A DNA stretch of 64,000 bases from Paraburkholderia sp. PGU19 (GTDB lineage: Bacteria; Pseudomonadota; Gammaproteobacteria; Burkholderiales; Burkholderiaceae). Shown piece after piece: positions 50,062-59,463 of this stretch (the stretch's first letter is position 1; every line of letters begins with the position of its first letter). The notes beneath the pieces are model-generated. The model did no database searches. It saw only the letters and a list, made by a program, of their open reading frames with translations, and was not told the origin of the DNA. The translations under genes were made by a program, and so were the position numbers. The DNA lies in assembly GCF_013426915.1 (NCBI RefSeq), contig NZ_AP023180.1:1426001-1490000 (forward strand). Direction: 5' to 3'.

Positions 50062-51579
50062 TCAATTGCAGCGGCCGTATTTGTCATCGAACCGCACGAT
50101 GTCATCCTCGCCGAGATACGCGCCGGATTGCACCTCGATGATCTGCAGCGGCACATGGCCGGGGTTCTCGAGACGGTGCTGCACGCCGATCGGAATATAA
50201 GTCGACTGGTTCTCGCTCAGCAGGAACTGCTCGTCGCCGCGCGTGACGAGCGCGGTGCCACATACGACGATCCAGTGCTCCGCGCGATGGTGATGCATCT
50301 GCAACGACAGCCGCCCGCCCGGACTCACGACGATGCGCTTGACCTGAAAACGCTCGCCGTGATCGATCGAGTCGTAAAAGCCCCACGGGCGCCGCACTTT
50401 TCGATGGTTATCGGCTTCCGGCGAGTTCGTCTGCCGGATACGCGACACCAGCCCCTTGACGTCCTGCACATGCGATCGGTCCGCGACGAGCACGGCATCG
50501 TCCGTTTCGACGACGACCAGATCGCTCGTCCCCACGCACGCGACAAGCCTGCCGCCCTGCGAGCGCGCATAAGTAGTCGTTGCGCCTTCCATCAGCACAC
50601 GGCCGTTCGCCACATTGCCGAACTCATCCTTGTCCATTGCCTGCCACACGGCATCCCATGAACCGAGATCGGACCAGCCGGCTTCGAGCGGCACCACGAC
50701 AGCCGTGAAGGGCGACATGGGCTTGCCGAGTTGCTCCATCACCGCATAGTCGATCGAATCGGACGGACAGCGCTCGAATGCATCGGCGCCCGGAACGATC
50801 TGCCCGTCGTCCCGTTTCGCGCTCGCGTGAGCCTGCATGCACGCCGCGTGCATGTCCGGCTGGAATACGTTCAGCGCGGCAAGCCATACTGAGGCGCGCA
50901 CCACGAACATGCCGCTGTTCCACCAATAGCCACCCGATGCGACGTATTGCGCGGCCAGTTCGGCAGCAGGCTTTTCGACGAAGCGGTCGATACGATGCGC
51001 GCCATCCGCCAGTTGCGCGCCGAGACGGATATAGCCGAAGCCAGTGTCGGCGCTCGTCGGCGGGACGCCCAGCGTGGCGATCTCGCCCTCCTCTGCGTGG
51101 AGCGCCGCGAGTTCGATGGCACGATGCAACGCGGGCACGTCTGCGATCGCGTGATCGGCGGGCATCGCGACCAGAATGGGATCGTCGCCATCGGCACACG
51201 CAGCCAGCGCCGCCAGCGTCAACGCGGGCGCCGTATCGCGCCGCGCCGGCTCGACGACGACGCATGGCTTTACGCCACACTCTCGCGCCTGTTCGGACGT
51301 CGCGTAGAAATGCTCAGCGCCGCAGACGATCACCGGTTCCGCTGCGACGTCCCACGTCTTTGTGAAGCCGTCCATCCGCTTCATCGTGGCCTGTAGCAGC
51401 GATTGATCGCCGACCACATCGATCAGCTGCTTCGGATATTGCTCACGCGATATGGGCCAGAGCCGCGTGCCCGACCCGCCTGCGAGAATGACCTGCACGA
51501 GGCGTCGACAACGGGTCGCCGTTTCGGCAACCGCAGCGGCGACGTTCTGTTGTTCGGCATGTGTAATTCGTGTGTTCAC
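50062..51579 (-). CDS. manC: Mannose-1-phosphate guanylyltransferase / mannose-6-phosphate isomerase
   Basis: A 505-residue bifunctional type II enzyme making GDP-mannose. The nucleotidyltransferase half begins VILAGGSGTRLWPISREQYP, with K-Q next and the FVEKP motif. The C-terminal cupin isomerase half has VRRPWGFYDSIDHGERFQVK, RLSLQMHHHRAEHWIVVCGT and STYIPIGVQHRLENPG. It starts at GTG 51579 behind GGGAGAT. It supplies GDP-mannose for the polysaccharide, and often also for fucose or rhamnose derivatives. It is first in the leftward pair with the WcaJ-type gene. Confidence 0.94.
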   Translation of the reverse strand: MNTRITHAEQQNVAAAVAETATRCRRLVQVILAGGSGTRLWPISREQYPKQLIDVVGDQSLLQATMKRMDGFTKTWDVAAEPVIVCGAEHFYATSEQARECGVKPCVVVEPARRDTAPALTLAALAACADGDDPILVAMPADHAIADVPALHRAIELAALHAEEGEIATLGVPPTSADTGFGYIRLGAQLADGAHRIDRFVEKPAAELAAQYVASGGYWWNSGMFVVRASVWLAALNVFQPDMHAACMQAHASAKRDDGQIVPGADAFERCPSDSIDYAVMEQLGKPMSPFTAVVVPLEAGWSDLGSWDAVWQAMDKDEFGNVANGRVLMEGATTTYARSQGGRLVACVGTSDLVVVETDDAVLVADRSHVQDVKGLVSRIRQTNSPEADNHRKVRRPWGFYDSIDHGERFQVKRIVVSPGGRLSLQMHHHRAEHWIVVCGTALVTRGDEQFLLSENQSTYIPIGVQHRLENPGHVPLQIIEVQSGAYLGEDDIVRFDDKYGRCN

Positions 51580-52271
51580 TTCAATCTCCCTGGTATTGAA
51601 GTCTGGAAGTCCGGTCCTCAGCGCCCATGGCTGTCCGGGCGACGTTGATATGACCCAACCACCGGCTTTTTATCTACACACCTTGCGCGCGAATCTATCG
51701 GGTATTGACGCGGGATTGTGATGGCCGCAGATCGCACCGGCCGCGAATGAAAGGCGGCTCCTAGGAGGGCGCCCGTCTCGCGTCGTGCTCGCGCAACCTT
51801 GCAAGATGAAGGAAAGATCGAAGTTCCGGCAACGGCGTATTCAACGACTCGCAGCCATCGTATTCAACTCGACCTGAGATCAATGATAGACACGTTGCAC
51901 TGCGACACAGCATCTCTGGCGCAAACGGTTGATGTTATGGCCTGTCACGCAGAGCCTTTCTGATAATGGCTAATATCTGGCGGCTTTATATTTTTTGAGA
52001 AGCGATTCGAGCTTGGAAATGAAGGGGTAATCGTGTTACGTTGTGCGTAGAAGGTGTTCGTTTTCTTATCCCGGTTTCGCGGGGCATCTGCCACTGTGAT
52101 CCTCCGGACACGCGAACACCACACATCAATAGCAAGTCGCAATTCCATTCTGGCGGGTGATCGGCATATCCGATCACTCGCCACGCGCAATGTCGGATCA
52201 AAACGCATCCACCATTGACATGCGCCACCTCCACCAGCGGATGTGCAACTCTATTCTTCACGAGAGTCGAA
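51580..52271. other. Divergent regulatory region of the exopolysaccharide locus
   Basis: About 690 bases, AT-richer than the genes, between the ManC and Wzy starts. It must hold promoters for both directions. I see no gene, no JUMPstart-like element and no clean -35/-10 pair that I would defend. Confidence 0.4.
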
Positions 52272-53690
52272 ATGGCTTACATATCGGTATTGGCGCTATT
52301 CCTGACTGTTACCAATCTGATTCCGCTTAGCGCAGTGGGATTTTTGCCGATCATCTTCTGCGCGTGGCGTTTTTTCGGCAGAAGCTACCCGTCTTTTATG
52401 GCGCCGCTGACGGCACTGACGCTATTCGCGCTCGTATCGACACTGCTCTACGACCCTCACTCGCTGACCGAATTCGATTTTTACCGACGCGACGGCAATT
52501 TTTTCATCGCCTATGCGCCTATTTTTGCCGGCTGTCTGTACGCGCATCGCTGGGACATGAACAAGCTGCTTCGCGCGTTCTTCGTGTTTGCGGTTGTCAT
52601 CAATATTCCGCCTTACGCGCTCTATCTCGCGCAGAATGGTTTGCTCAGCATCTTCAAGCATCCCGACGACAGCTTCGGCAGCTTCTTCATCGCCCGTAAC
52701 GCGGCAGGCGGCTTTCTGGCGATGCTGTTCTGCCTCGGCGTGGCCTGCTATCTCCAGCGGCGCAGCAAGATCATGCTCGCGCTGATCGCGCTGAACGGAC
52801 TGATGCTCTTCTCGACATATAGCCGCGGCTCGCTGCTGGGCGCCTTCGCTGTGCTCCCGTACCTGTACTTCGGACGCAAACGCGTGATTCTCGCGACGCT
52901 GATCTCATGCCTCGTGGTGGCGTCCCTTGCGATGGCGATGTATCACACGCGCTCCACGGTCGACTACATGGGTTACACCTTCAGCATCCAGAACCAGGAC
53001 GCCAAGACCGCGAATCTGGACATTCGCTATGAATGGCTCTGGCCAAGAGCGCTCGCCTATTTCCGCCAAAGCCCGATCGTGGGCATGGGATTCGGTTCAT
53101 TCGACGACCAGATACGCAACGTCGTCTCCTATTTCGGCGTGCTGGGCGTGCCCTCCGACATCATAGTCGAACACAGTGACTCGCACGCGCACAACTCGTA
53201 TCTGAACTTCCTTGCTGAACTCGGCGTGGTGGGCCTCGCGCTGATGCTGGGTTTTTACTGGAAGCTCGTCAAATGGAGCCAGGATGGCGCCGCGCGCAGC
53301 GCATTGGTCGAGCACGGGCGTAACTTCGCGGCATTCCGCTTCGTCGAGATTTCGTCCGTATGTCTGCTCGTCATGGCCGCGACGGAACATCGGCTGGTCT
53401 CGCCGTCAAATGTTCTGATTCTTTCTCTCGTGATTTCGCTGCTGCTCGCGTCGCGACCCGTGCGCGTGGTGAATCCTGCATATGGACGGGCCCGCGTTCC
53501 GGACGCGCAGCCCCTTATCGACACCGCGGGCAAGCTTATCCAACGGCAACCGGGCGCAGCATCCCGGGCTCGTAAACCAGACGAAACCAAACGAATAGCC
53601 CGATATGTGGACAGTCCTTTCCAACCTCGGCGATGCCGCAGTCACGTTGCCCGTGGCCATCGTGTGCGCAATCTGGATTGCAATGAGTGA
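52272..53690 (+). CDS. O-antigen polymerase/ligase-like membrane protein (Wzy type)
   Basis: A 472-residue polytopic membrane protein with about ten helices and the Wzy_C/O-antigen-ligase signature: TYSRGSLLGAFAVLPYLYFG, then a large periplasmic loop with the motif FRQSPIVGMGFGSF and HAHNSYLNFLAELGVVGL (the H-N-x-x-L-x-x-x-x-x-G motif of polymerases and ligases). It would polymerise the lipid-linked repeat units. ATG 52272 follows GAGAG. Its last 28 codons overlap the PAP2 gene in another frame, and these residues are Arg-rich and do not look like a membrane protein tail, so the natural stop may originally have been earlier. Confidence 0.85.
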   Translation: MAYISVLALFLTVTNLIPLSAVGFLPIIFCAWRFFGRSYPSFMAPLTALTLFALVSTLLYDPHSLTEFDFYRRDGNFFIAYAPIFAGCLYAHRWDMNKLLRAFFVFAVVINIPPYALYLAQNGLLSIFKHPDDSFGSFFIARNAAGGFLAMLFCLGVACYLQRRSKIMLALIALNGLMLFSTYSRGSLLGAFAVLPYLYFGRKRVILATLISCLVVASLAMAMYHTRSTVDYMGYTFSIQNQDAKTANLDIRYEWLWPRALAYFRQSPIVGMGFGSFDDQIRNVVSYFGVLGVPSDIIVEHSDSHAHNSYLNFLAELGVVGLALMLGFYWKLVKWSQDGAARSALVEHGRNFAAFRFVEISSVCLLVMAATEHRLVSPSNVLILSLVISLLLASRPVRVVNPAYGRARVPDAQPLIDTAGKLIQRQPGAASRARKPDETKRIARYVDSPFQPRRCRSHVARGHRVRNLDCNE

Positions 53691-54231
53691 TGTGAGGCTC
53701 GCATTGCGCTGGGCGCTCGCGCTGAGTTGCGGCATGCTGCCCGTCGGCGCGACCAAGATCTTGTACTACACATGGGGGGTTGCGCTGCCGTTGGCGCACT
53801 TTCGCGTCATCAGCGGCCATACGATGCTGTCGACGGCCGTGTGGGCCGTCGCGTTCGCGCTGCAATTGAGATGGTGGCGGTTCCCTGCTTATCCAGGCAT
53901 CATCGCTGGCATCGCCGCTGGTCTGCTTTTGGGCGCACTGACAGGGGCTTCGCGCGTGCATGGACATTCGCACTCGATCGCCGAAGTCTGTGTGGGTTGG
54001 GTAATCGGTGCAAGCGTCGCTGCGGCGTTCCTGCGGACCGCGCTTCGCGTCGAATTTCGACGGCTTCGGCCTGCAGGGTCGACGATTTGCCTGTTAGCCG
54101 TATCGACGTTGACCTATGGGCATACAGCGCCGTTCCAGGACCTCATCAAGGAGAACTCTGCTGCGCTGAGAGAAAATACGCCTGCGCTCGTCTGCGCGCT
54201 TTCACACGCGCGACCGGGGCAACACGGATAA
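53605..54231 (+). CDS. PAP2-family membrane phosphatase
   Basis: A 208-residue integral-membrane phosphatase with about six helices. The PAP2 catalytic motifs are VISGHTMLST (motif 2) and SRVHGHSHSIAEVCVGWVIG (motif 3), with a Lys-containing motif 1 likely in GATKILYYTWG. In a polysaccharide locus it probably dephosphorylates undecaprenyl diphosphate to recycle the carrier. It overlaps the Wzy gene by 86 bases in a different frame. It is convergent with the glycosyltransferase at 54249, with 17 bases between stops. Confidence 0.82.
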   Translation: MWTVLSNLGDAAVTLPVAIVCAIWIAMSDVRLALRWALALSCGMLPVGATKILYYTWGVALPLAHFRVISGHTMLSTAVWAVAFALQLRWWRFPAYPGIIAGIAAGLLLGALTGASRVHGHSHSIAEVCVGWVIGASVAAAFLRTALRVEFRRLRPAGSTICLLAVSTLTYGHTAPFQDLIKENSAALRENTPALVCALSHARPGQHG

Positions 54232-54248
54232 GCGCCCGCGCAAGCGCT

Positions 54249-55442
54249 TCAGACGAGCAGATGCCGCTCGCGCTCTTCGTCCGTCAATGACACTTCATCT
54301 TCAATGGCATACGCATGCGCGGGATCGGTGAGACTATCCGGCAACCGGTCTTCGATGAATGACGTCAACGCTGTCTTGAACCGCTCCGACGAAAAGCGCT
54401 CCGCGTTTTTGCGGCACTGACGCGCATCGAACAGACGGGAGTACTTTTCGAACCTGTCCACAGCTTCCAGCAGCGATTCAGCCGTCTGCTCCTGGAAGAA
54501 TACACCCGTGGGCCGTTCGCGCGGCAAGCCGAGCACCGACTCCAACGCTCCGCCCCGCCCAAACGCGACGACGGGTGTCCCGCACGCCTGCGCTTCGACG
54601 ACCGAAATGCCGAAATCTTCTTCTGCCGCAAACACAAAGGCACGCGCGCGCTGCAGATGATCGACCAGCACGTCGAACGGCTGATGGCCGAGGATCGTGA
54701 CGTTATCGCCCGCGGCAGCCTTCACCTTCTTCATATCCGGCCCATCGCCGATCACGACCAGTCTGCGCTCCGGCGTCTGCGAGAACGCCTTGACGATCAG
54801 ATCGATGCGCTTGTAGGGCACCATGCGAGACGCCGTGACGTAGAAGTTCTCCTTTCCTTCACGAACCGGCATATGGCTGAGATCGACGGGCGGGTAGATG
54901 ACGGTCGCATCGCGCTGATAGGCTTTTCTGATCCGGCGCGCAATGAACTTCGAATTGGCAAGAAGATGGTCGACGCCATTCGCGGAGCGCGAATCCCAGC
55001 CACGAATGTAGTGCAGCAGCACACGGGCCATCGCCGATTTGACGCCCGCCGTCAGACGCGACTCTCTCAGGTACTGATGCTGAAGATCCCACGCGTAGCG
55101 TATCGGCGAATGCACATAGCTGACGTGCAACTGGTTCGGTCCTGTCAGCACGCCTTTCGCTACCGCGTGCGAACTGGAAATGACGAGGTCGTAGGCTGAC
55201 AGGTCGAGCTGTTCGATCGCAATCGGCATCAAGGGCAGATACGCCCGGTAGCGTTTGCGCGCGAACGGCAAGCGCTGAATGAACGAAGTGCGGACCGGCT
55301 TGCCTTTTATGCATGCGCGGTCCTCCATGAAATCGACCAGTGAAAACAGGTCCGCGTTCGGGAAGCACTCGATAATGTTCTGCAGTACCTTCTCAGCACC
55401 ACCCGATACCACCAACCAGTCATGAACAATGGCAACTTTCAA
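54249..55442 (-). CDS. Glycosyltransferase, GT4 family
   Basis: A 397-residue GT-B glycosyltransferase. N-terminal KVAIVHDWLVVSGGAEKVLQ with the Gly-rich loop, then C-terminal VIGDGPDMKKVKAAAGDNVT and the nucleotide-sugar-binding E-x7-E motif within FAAEEDFGISVVEAQACGTP. It adds one sugar, possibly mannose, to the growing repeat unit at the cytosolic membrane face. The start is TTG 55442, five bases after AAGGAGG. Confidence 0.9.
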   Translation of the reverse strand: MKVAIVHDWLVVSGGAEKVLQNIIECFPNADLFSLVDFMEDRACIKGKPVRTSFIQRLPFARKRYRAYLPLMPIAIEQLDLSAYDLVISSSHAVAKGVLTGPNQLHVSYVHSPIRYAWDLQHQYLRESRLTAGVKSAMARVLLHYIRGWDSRSANGVDHLLANSKFIARRIRKAYQRDATVIYPPVDLSHMPVREGKENFYVTASRMVPYKRIDLIVKAFSQTPERRLVVIGDGPDMKKVKAAAGDNVTILGHQPFDVLVDHLQRARAFVFAAEEDFGISVVEAQACGTPVVAFGRGGALESVLGLPRERPTGVFFQEQTAESLLEAVDRFEKYSRLFDARQCRKNAERFSSERFKTALTSFIEDRLPDSLTDPAHAYAIEDEVSLTDEERERHLLV

Positions 55443-55537
55443 CGCGACCTCCTTGTGTTCATCGAGTCCGTCCGTACTTTCCCGGTCCTTTCGTGCCGGA
55501 CCCCGTCAATCCGCTTCGTCCAGAAACAAGGCATCAC

Positions 55538-56854
55538 TCAATCCTCCTTGCCCGCGCCAGCCTGACCGCGTGTTCCCCACGCGACTCGCGCTATCGCGAT
55601 AGCACGCCCCGCGCCCGGCACGAGGGTAATCAGTTCCTGGCGAACCATGATGGTCAACAGCATCGCCGACAGCGAGAGCTCGCCGATTACGCGAGCGAAT
55701 GCCATCCCCTCCGCGCCGTATCGCGGGGCGAGATAGAGTGCCGCGAGCAGATTCGCGATGCCGGAAGCGGCGCCTGCAATGGCTAGCACGCGATCTTTCT
55801 TGCGCGGCACGAACACGTAGAACGCAGCGAATTCGTTGAAGGCCGCAAATGGAAACATCCATGCGAAGCACTGCAGTACATGCCCACTCGGCGTGAACGC
55901 TTCCCCGAGAATCAACGGCAGAACGATGGGCGACAACGTCAACGCGCCACAAAAAACCAGCAGGCCATAGCCCAGCATCAGCGTCGCGCCGCGCCGCGTG
56001 GTCGCGTGCGCGCCCGCCTTGTCTCCCTGCGCAAGCTGGCGCGAGATCGTCGGAATGAACACTTGCGATGCGGGCCCCATCAGGCTCAACCCGATCGTCG
56101 CGAAGCGCTCCGCTGCGCCGAAATAACCCACCTGGGCTGGCGTGGAGAGCAGCGTCAGCAAATACGTCGACGATGCAGTCAGCACGACCGAACCCGACGA
56201 ATAGCAGAACAGCATCGTCGAGCCTTTTACGAGCGACGCGATGCCGGAAAACGAAAGATGTGGCCGCCCCAGCTGATACGTCGCCAGCGCATAGGAGATG
56301 GCCAGAGACAGCACGCCCGCCGTCAACAGACTACCGACGACCCAAACCGAGTCCGCGGGCCCTCTCACGAGGCACAACACGAGCACCAGACTCACCGCAA
56401 AGCCGAATACCTCGATCATGATCGGCGTGCGGAAATGGTGACGCCCTTGATAGAGCCAGCCAAGATTCAATGCCGACACGACGCCCAGCGTGGTCGCCAG
56501 CAAACCGATGAGCGGCCGCTCCGACAACGTCGGTGAACAAAAGGTCGCAACGACGCCGATGCACGCACCCAGCGCGCACAATGCAAGGCGTGCGCTCGTA
56601 TGCAACGAGTAAATGGCGTTGCATTCGCTGTTGTTCTGAGCCTTCGATATCTCGCGCATGCCGACGAACGTGAATCCGTAGCTCGCCAGCATCCAGATGA
56701 CGTTCATCAGCGACATCGCCGCGAGTACACGCCCGTATTCGGCGACGCCAAGCACGCGTCCGTAGAACGGCACGACGATGATGAGGTACACGTACCTCAT
56801 CAGATAGCCGCCGTAGACGAATGCTATGACGTTAGCGCTTTTCTTACCATCCAT
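55538..56854 (-). CDS. Oligosaccharide flippase (Wzx type)
   Basis: A 438-residue membrane protein with about 12 helices of the MATE/MVF superfamily. The N-terminal YLIIVVPFYGRVLGVAEYGR and the early helix pair are typical of Wzx proteins that flip lipid-linked repeat units to the periplasm. ATG 56854 is chosen over GTG 56860 because AGGAG is correctly spaced for the ATG. It lies between two glycosyltransferase genes on the same strand. Confidence 0.88.
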   Translation of the reverse strand: MDGKKSANVIAFVYGGYLMRYVYLIIVVPFYGRVLGVAEYGRVLAAMSLMNVIWMLASYGFTFVGMREISKAQNNSECNAIYSLHTSARLALCALGACIGVVATFCSPTLSERPLIGLLATTLGVVSALNLGWLYQGRHHFRTPIMIEVFGFAVSLVLVLCLVRGPADSVWVVGSLLTAGVLSLAISYALATYQLGRPHLSFSGIASLVKGSTMLFCYSSGSVVLTASSTYLLTLLSTPAQVGYFGAAERFATIGLSLMGPASQVFIPTISRQLAQGDKAGAHATTRRGATLMLGYGLLVFCGALTLSPIVLPLILGEAFTPSGHVLQCFAWMFPFAAFNEFAAFYVFVPRKKDRVLAIAGAASGIANLLAALYLAPRYGAEGMAFARVIGELSLSAMLLTIMVRQELITLVPGAGRAIAIARVAWGTRGQAGAGKED

Positions 56855-56887
56855 TCCCACCTCTCCTGTATTGGCGACGCTGCATGG

Positions 56888-57898
56888 CTATTGCTCGACC
56901 GTGCCGCGGCGCGCAAGCGGGTTGGTGATGTATCGGACCACGAAGTCTGAAAGAGGTGAGTACGGCAACAGACAGAGACTCGACAGAAAGAGCGTGCCGG
57001 CCTTCTTTTTCAGGCTCCAGAAAGGGTTGGCGACGATCGTGTGCATATACCCGCGAGAATCGTTCAGCATCCAGCGCCACCGCGCGCCGAGCGACGCGTG
57101 ATACAGACTCGATCCGAAGTACGCTTTCTCATGCGCGAAATCGTGGAATGCAGACGGTAGTTCGAGATTCATCCGCTCCTTCGCGATTTCACGCAGCGTG
57201 ACCCAACGCTCCTTGAACGCCTTCGGCGCCTTCTTGATCTGCTCCGAGTTCGCAAACGACACGCTCGGAGTAGCCGAATGATGGACCCGATACGCACCGA
57301 GCGATTGCGGTATCGTCGCGACGGCACCGATCAGCGCGGCCCCGTAGATCGCATAGAAGTCCGCGCCATAGCGATTGATGCCGCCTTCCGGCACCGGAAA
57401 GACCGCTTTCAGCGCGCTCACGCTATACGCATTGCCCGACGCCGGCGGCGACGGATAGAGCCAGCCTTCTTTCAGCAAACGGCCGCAGTCGGCGGGCGGC
57501 TCCGAGTGCGGAACGTAGGCGCCCGTCTGCTTGCCCGCTTCGTCGATCACGTCGAGACGAAACTGCACTTTCGCGAGATCCTCTGCTTCGAACTTGCGCA
57601 TGACCTCCGACACCGCGTGGGGATACAGCACATCGTCGGAATCGAGGAAGATCACGTAGTCGGTGCCGGCGAGTTCGACACCGAGGTTGTATGCGGACAC
57701 CTGTCCGCCGTTTTCCTTGAAAACCGCGGAGATGCGCGAACCATATTGCTCGATAATGGCCCGCGAACCGTCCGTCGAACCATCGTCGATGACGATCACT
57801 CGCGTTTCGGGATAGTCCTGCACCAACGAAGAATTGATCGTCTCGGCGAGAAAGCGTTCATAGTTGTAATTGCATATGACGATGGCGATCTGTTTCAT
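56888..57898 (-). CDS. Glycosyltransferase, GT2 family
   Basis: A 336-residue GT-A transferase. AIVICNYNYERFLAETINSS, then TRVIVIDDGSTDGSRAIIEQ and the D-x-D-type YVIFLDSDDVLYP motif are all present; it is a typical inverting GT2. Starts at ATG 57898. The C terminus has no strong membrane helix, so it works as a peripheral enzyme on the lipid-linked oligosaccharide. Confidence 0.9.
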   Translation of the reverse strand: MKQIAIVICNYNYERFLAETINSSLVQDYPETRVIVIDDGSTDGSRAIIEQYGSRISAVFKENGGQVSAYNLGVELAGTDYVIFLDSDDVLYPHAVSEVMRKFEAEDLAKVQFRLDVIDEAGKQTGAYVPHSEPPADCGRLLKEGWLYPSPPASGNAYSVSALKAVFPVPEGGINRYGADFYAIYGAALIGAVATIPQSLGAYRVHHSATPSVSFANSEQIKKAPKAFKERWVTLREIAKERMNLELPSAFHDFAHEKAYFGSSLYHASLGARWRWMLNDSRGYMHTIVANPFWSLKKKAGTLFLSSLCLLPYSPLSDFVVRYITNPLARRGTVEQ

Positions 57899-57995
57899 AG
57901 AGCCTCGATACGATGAATTGAATCAGCGGGTAACTGAATCCGCTTTGCGAAAATGGGCGTATAGGCCTGTCGAATGCGAAAAGAACTCGTCTTTC

Positions 57996-59444
57996 TCAAG
58001 CCGATTTCCCCTGGTTCGCCCGCACGACGAGATAGCCAAGATGTCTGGGCGGCTTTCTGTCGGCGCCATTGACGTTGTCCGGCACGCGAAACCGTATGTT
58101 CATGGCGTCGCTATTCCAGTTCAGCGCGGTGTCTTCCTTCGGAGCGGCAGCGCCCGTCAATGCGTCGATAAAGAGCACTTGCGCGCCGCCCGACGGCGGT
58201 ACGATGCCCGCTGCTTCCACGGTGCGCCAACCGGATGGAGCGCTCACCTGAATCACCGTGTCCTTGTCCGACAGCAAACCGGAGCCCGTCACCTCCGGAC
58301 CGAATCGAAGCGGCCCTGGCAGCGACGCAAGCGCGCCGGGAATCGTCTGGTTGAGCACGATCAGGCTTTGCCCCGACACGTTGAAGGTGCGCGCGGGCGG
58401 ACCGCGATGCGTGAGACGGAAAGGCTCATAGCCGTCCCAGTGATAGACCATCGACAGATACTTGTCCGGATCGTCCCAGTTGCGCGCCAGCGCCCATACC
58501 GCGAACTCGAAGAAGTAGCGAGGCAAGTAGTGCTCGTCGAGCATGTACCTGTCGCCAATCTCCGTTTGCCACAATCCGCGCGCCGGCCCCTGTTTGACGT
58601 ATCGTTCATACAGGCGGTCGAGATCTGCAACGGGCAGGTAATGCGTGTCGAGGTAATCCACCCAATCGGCCATCCGCTCGTTCAAATGCGGGCTTCGGTA
58701 ATCGAGCCACTTGTCGAGATTGTCGAGACCGCCCTGATCGGGCCATCCGCCATAGACGACATAAGCGCCATAGCGTCGAATGATGCGGGCAGCCGGAATG
58801 TGAATTCGTTCGACGTAGTCCTGCATCGCGCGATCGTAAGGTCCGGACTGGTGCTCGTTTTTGCTGAAGTTCGGACCGTGCCAGAAAGTGGCTTGCGGCA
58901 ATCCGCCTGACAGGCGTCCCGCCGCTTCATTCCAGATCTGGAAATGGCGCACGCCATACGGCGAACCTGAGTACTTGCGAACCACCGCTTCCACATAACG
59001 CTCCCATGCACCGACATCTTCGGGCGCTGATTTCGTGTCGCCGGAAAGGCTCGCATTCCACTTCGGCGTATAGCCGAGAAACAGCAAGGACCGGATGCCG
59101 TTCTGGTTATTGCGCAGTACGACCGAGGGCAAATCGCTGTCATAGCGATTGCCTGTCTTGTCGACGCGCATCGGTTGCGTCGGCGCATCCGGCTGTCCGG
59201 GTCCAACCGACCCACGCCCCCAGCTGATACCCATCTTGTGCCACATCTCGATGTCGGCAGCCGAGCTTGGCCAGCCATTCGTTCCGATCATGTCGACGAT
59301 CCTGCGAGGCGCGCGATTGCCAACCGGACCGGGCGCAACCGCGGTCGCTGAAATAGCATGCATAGGCCGCAAACCGGCACACGCGAGCGCGGCGAATGTG
59401 GCGAGTACACGTCGTCGGGATGGCCGGTAACTGATTCGATGCAT
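57996..59444 (-). CDS. Exported glycoside hydrolase-like protein, GH-A clan
   Basis: A 482-residue protein with a TAT-type signal (SYRPSRRRVLATFAALACAG, residues 5-24). The barrel has the clan GH-A acid/base Glu173 in FQIWNEAAG and a likely nucleophile Glu295 in GLWQTEIGD, spaced as in GH39/GH5-like enzymes. In exopolysaccharide loci such enzymes trim or process the polymer in the periplasm. I start at ATG 59444, since upstream residues add nothing to the signal. The closest CAZy family cannot be told by eye. Confidence 0.72.
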   Translation of the reverse strand: MHRISYRPSRRRVLATFAALACAGLRPMHAISATAVAPGPVGNRAPRRIVDMIGTNGWPSSAADIEMWHKMGISWGRGSVGPGQPDAPTQPMRVDKTGNRYDSDLPSVVLRNNQNGIRSLLFLGYTPKWNASLSGDTKSAPEDVGAWERYVEAVVRKYSGSPYGVRHFQIWNEAAGRLSGGLPQATFWHGPNFSKNEHQSGPYDRAMQDYVERIHIPAARIIRRYGAYVVYGGWPDQGGLDNLDKWLDYRSPHLNERMADWVDYLDTHYLPVADLDRLYERYVKQGPARGLWQTEIGDRYMLDEHYLPRYFFEFAVWALARNWDDPDKYLSMVYHWDGYEPFRLTHRGPPARTFNVSGQSLIVLNQTIPGALASLPGPLRFGPEVTGSGLLSDKDTVIQVSAPSGWRTVEAAGIVPPSGGAQVLFIDALTGAAAPKEDTALNWNSDAMNIRFRVPDNVNGADRKPPRHLGYLVVRANQGKSA

Positions 59445-59463
59445 AGGCTGCCCCATTCGCTGT

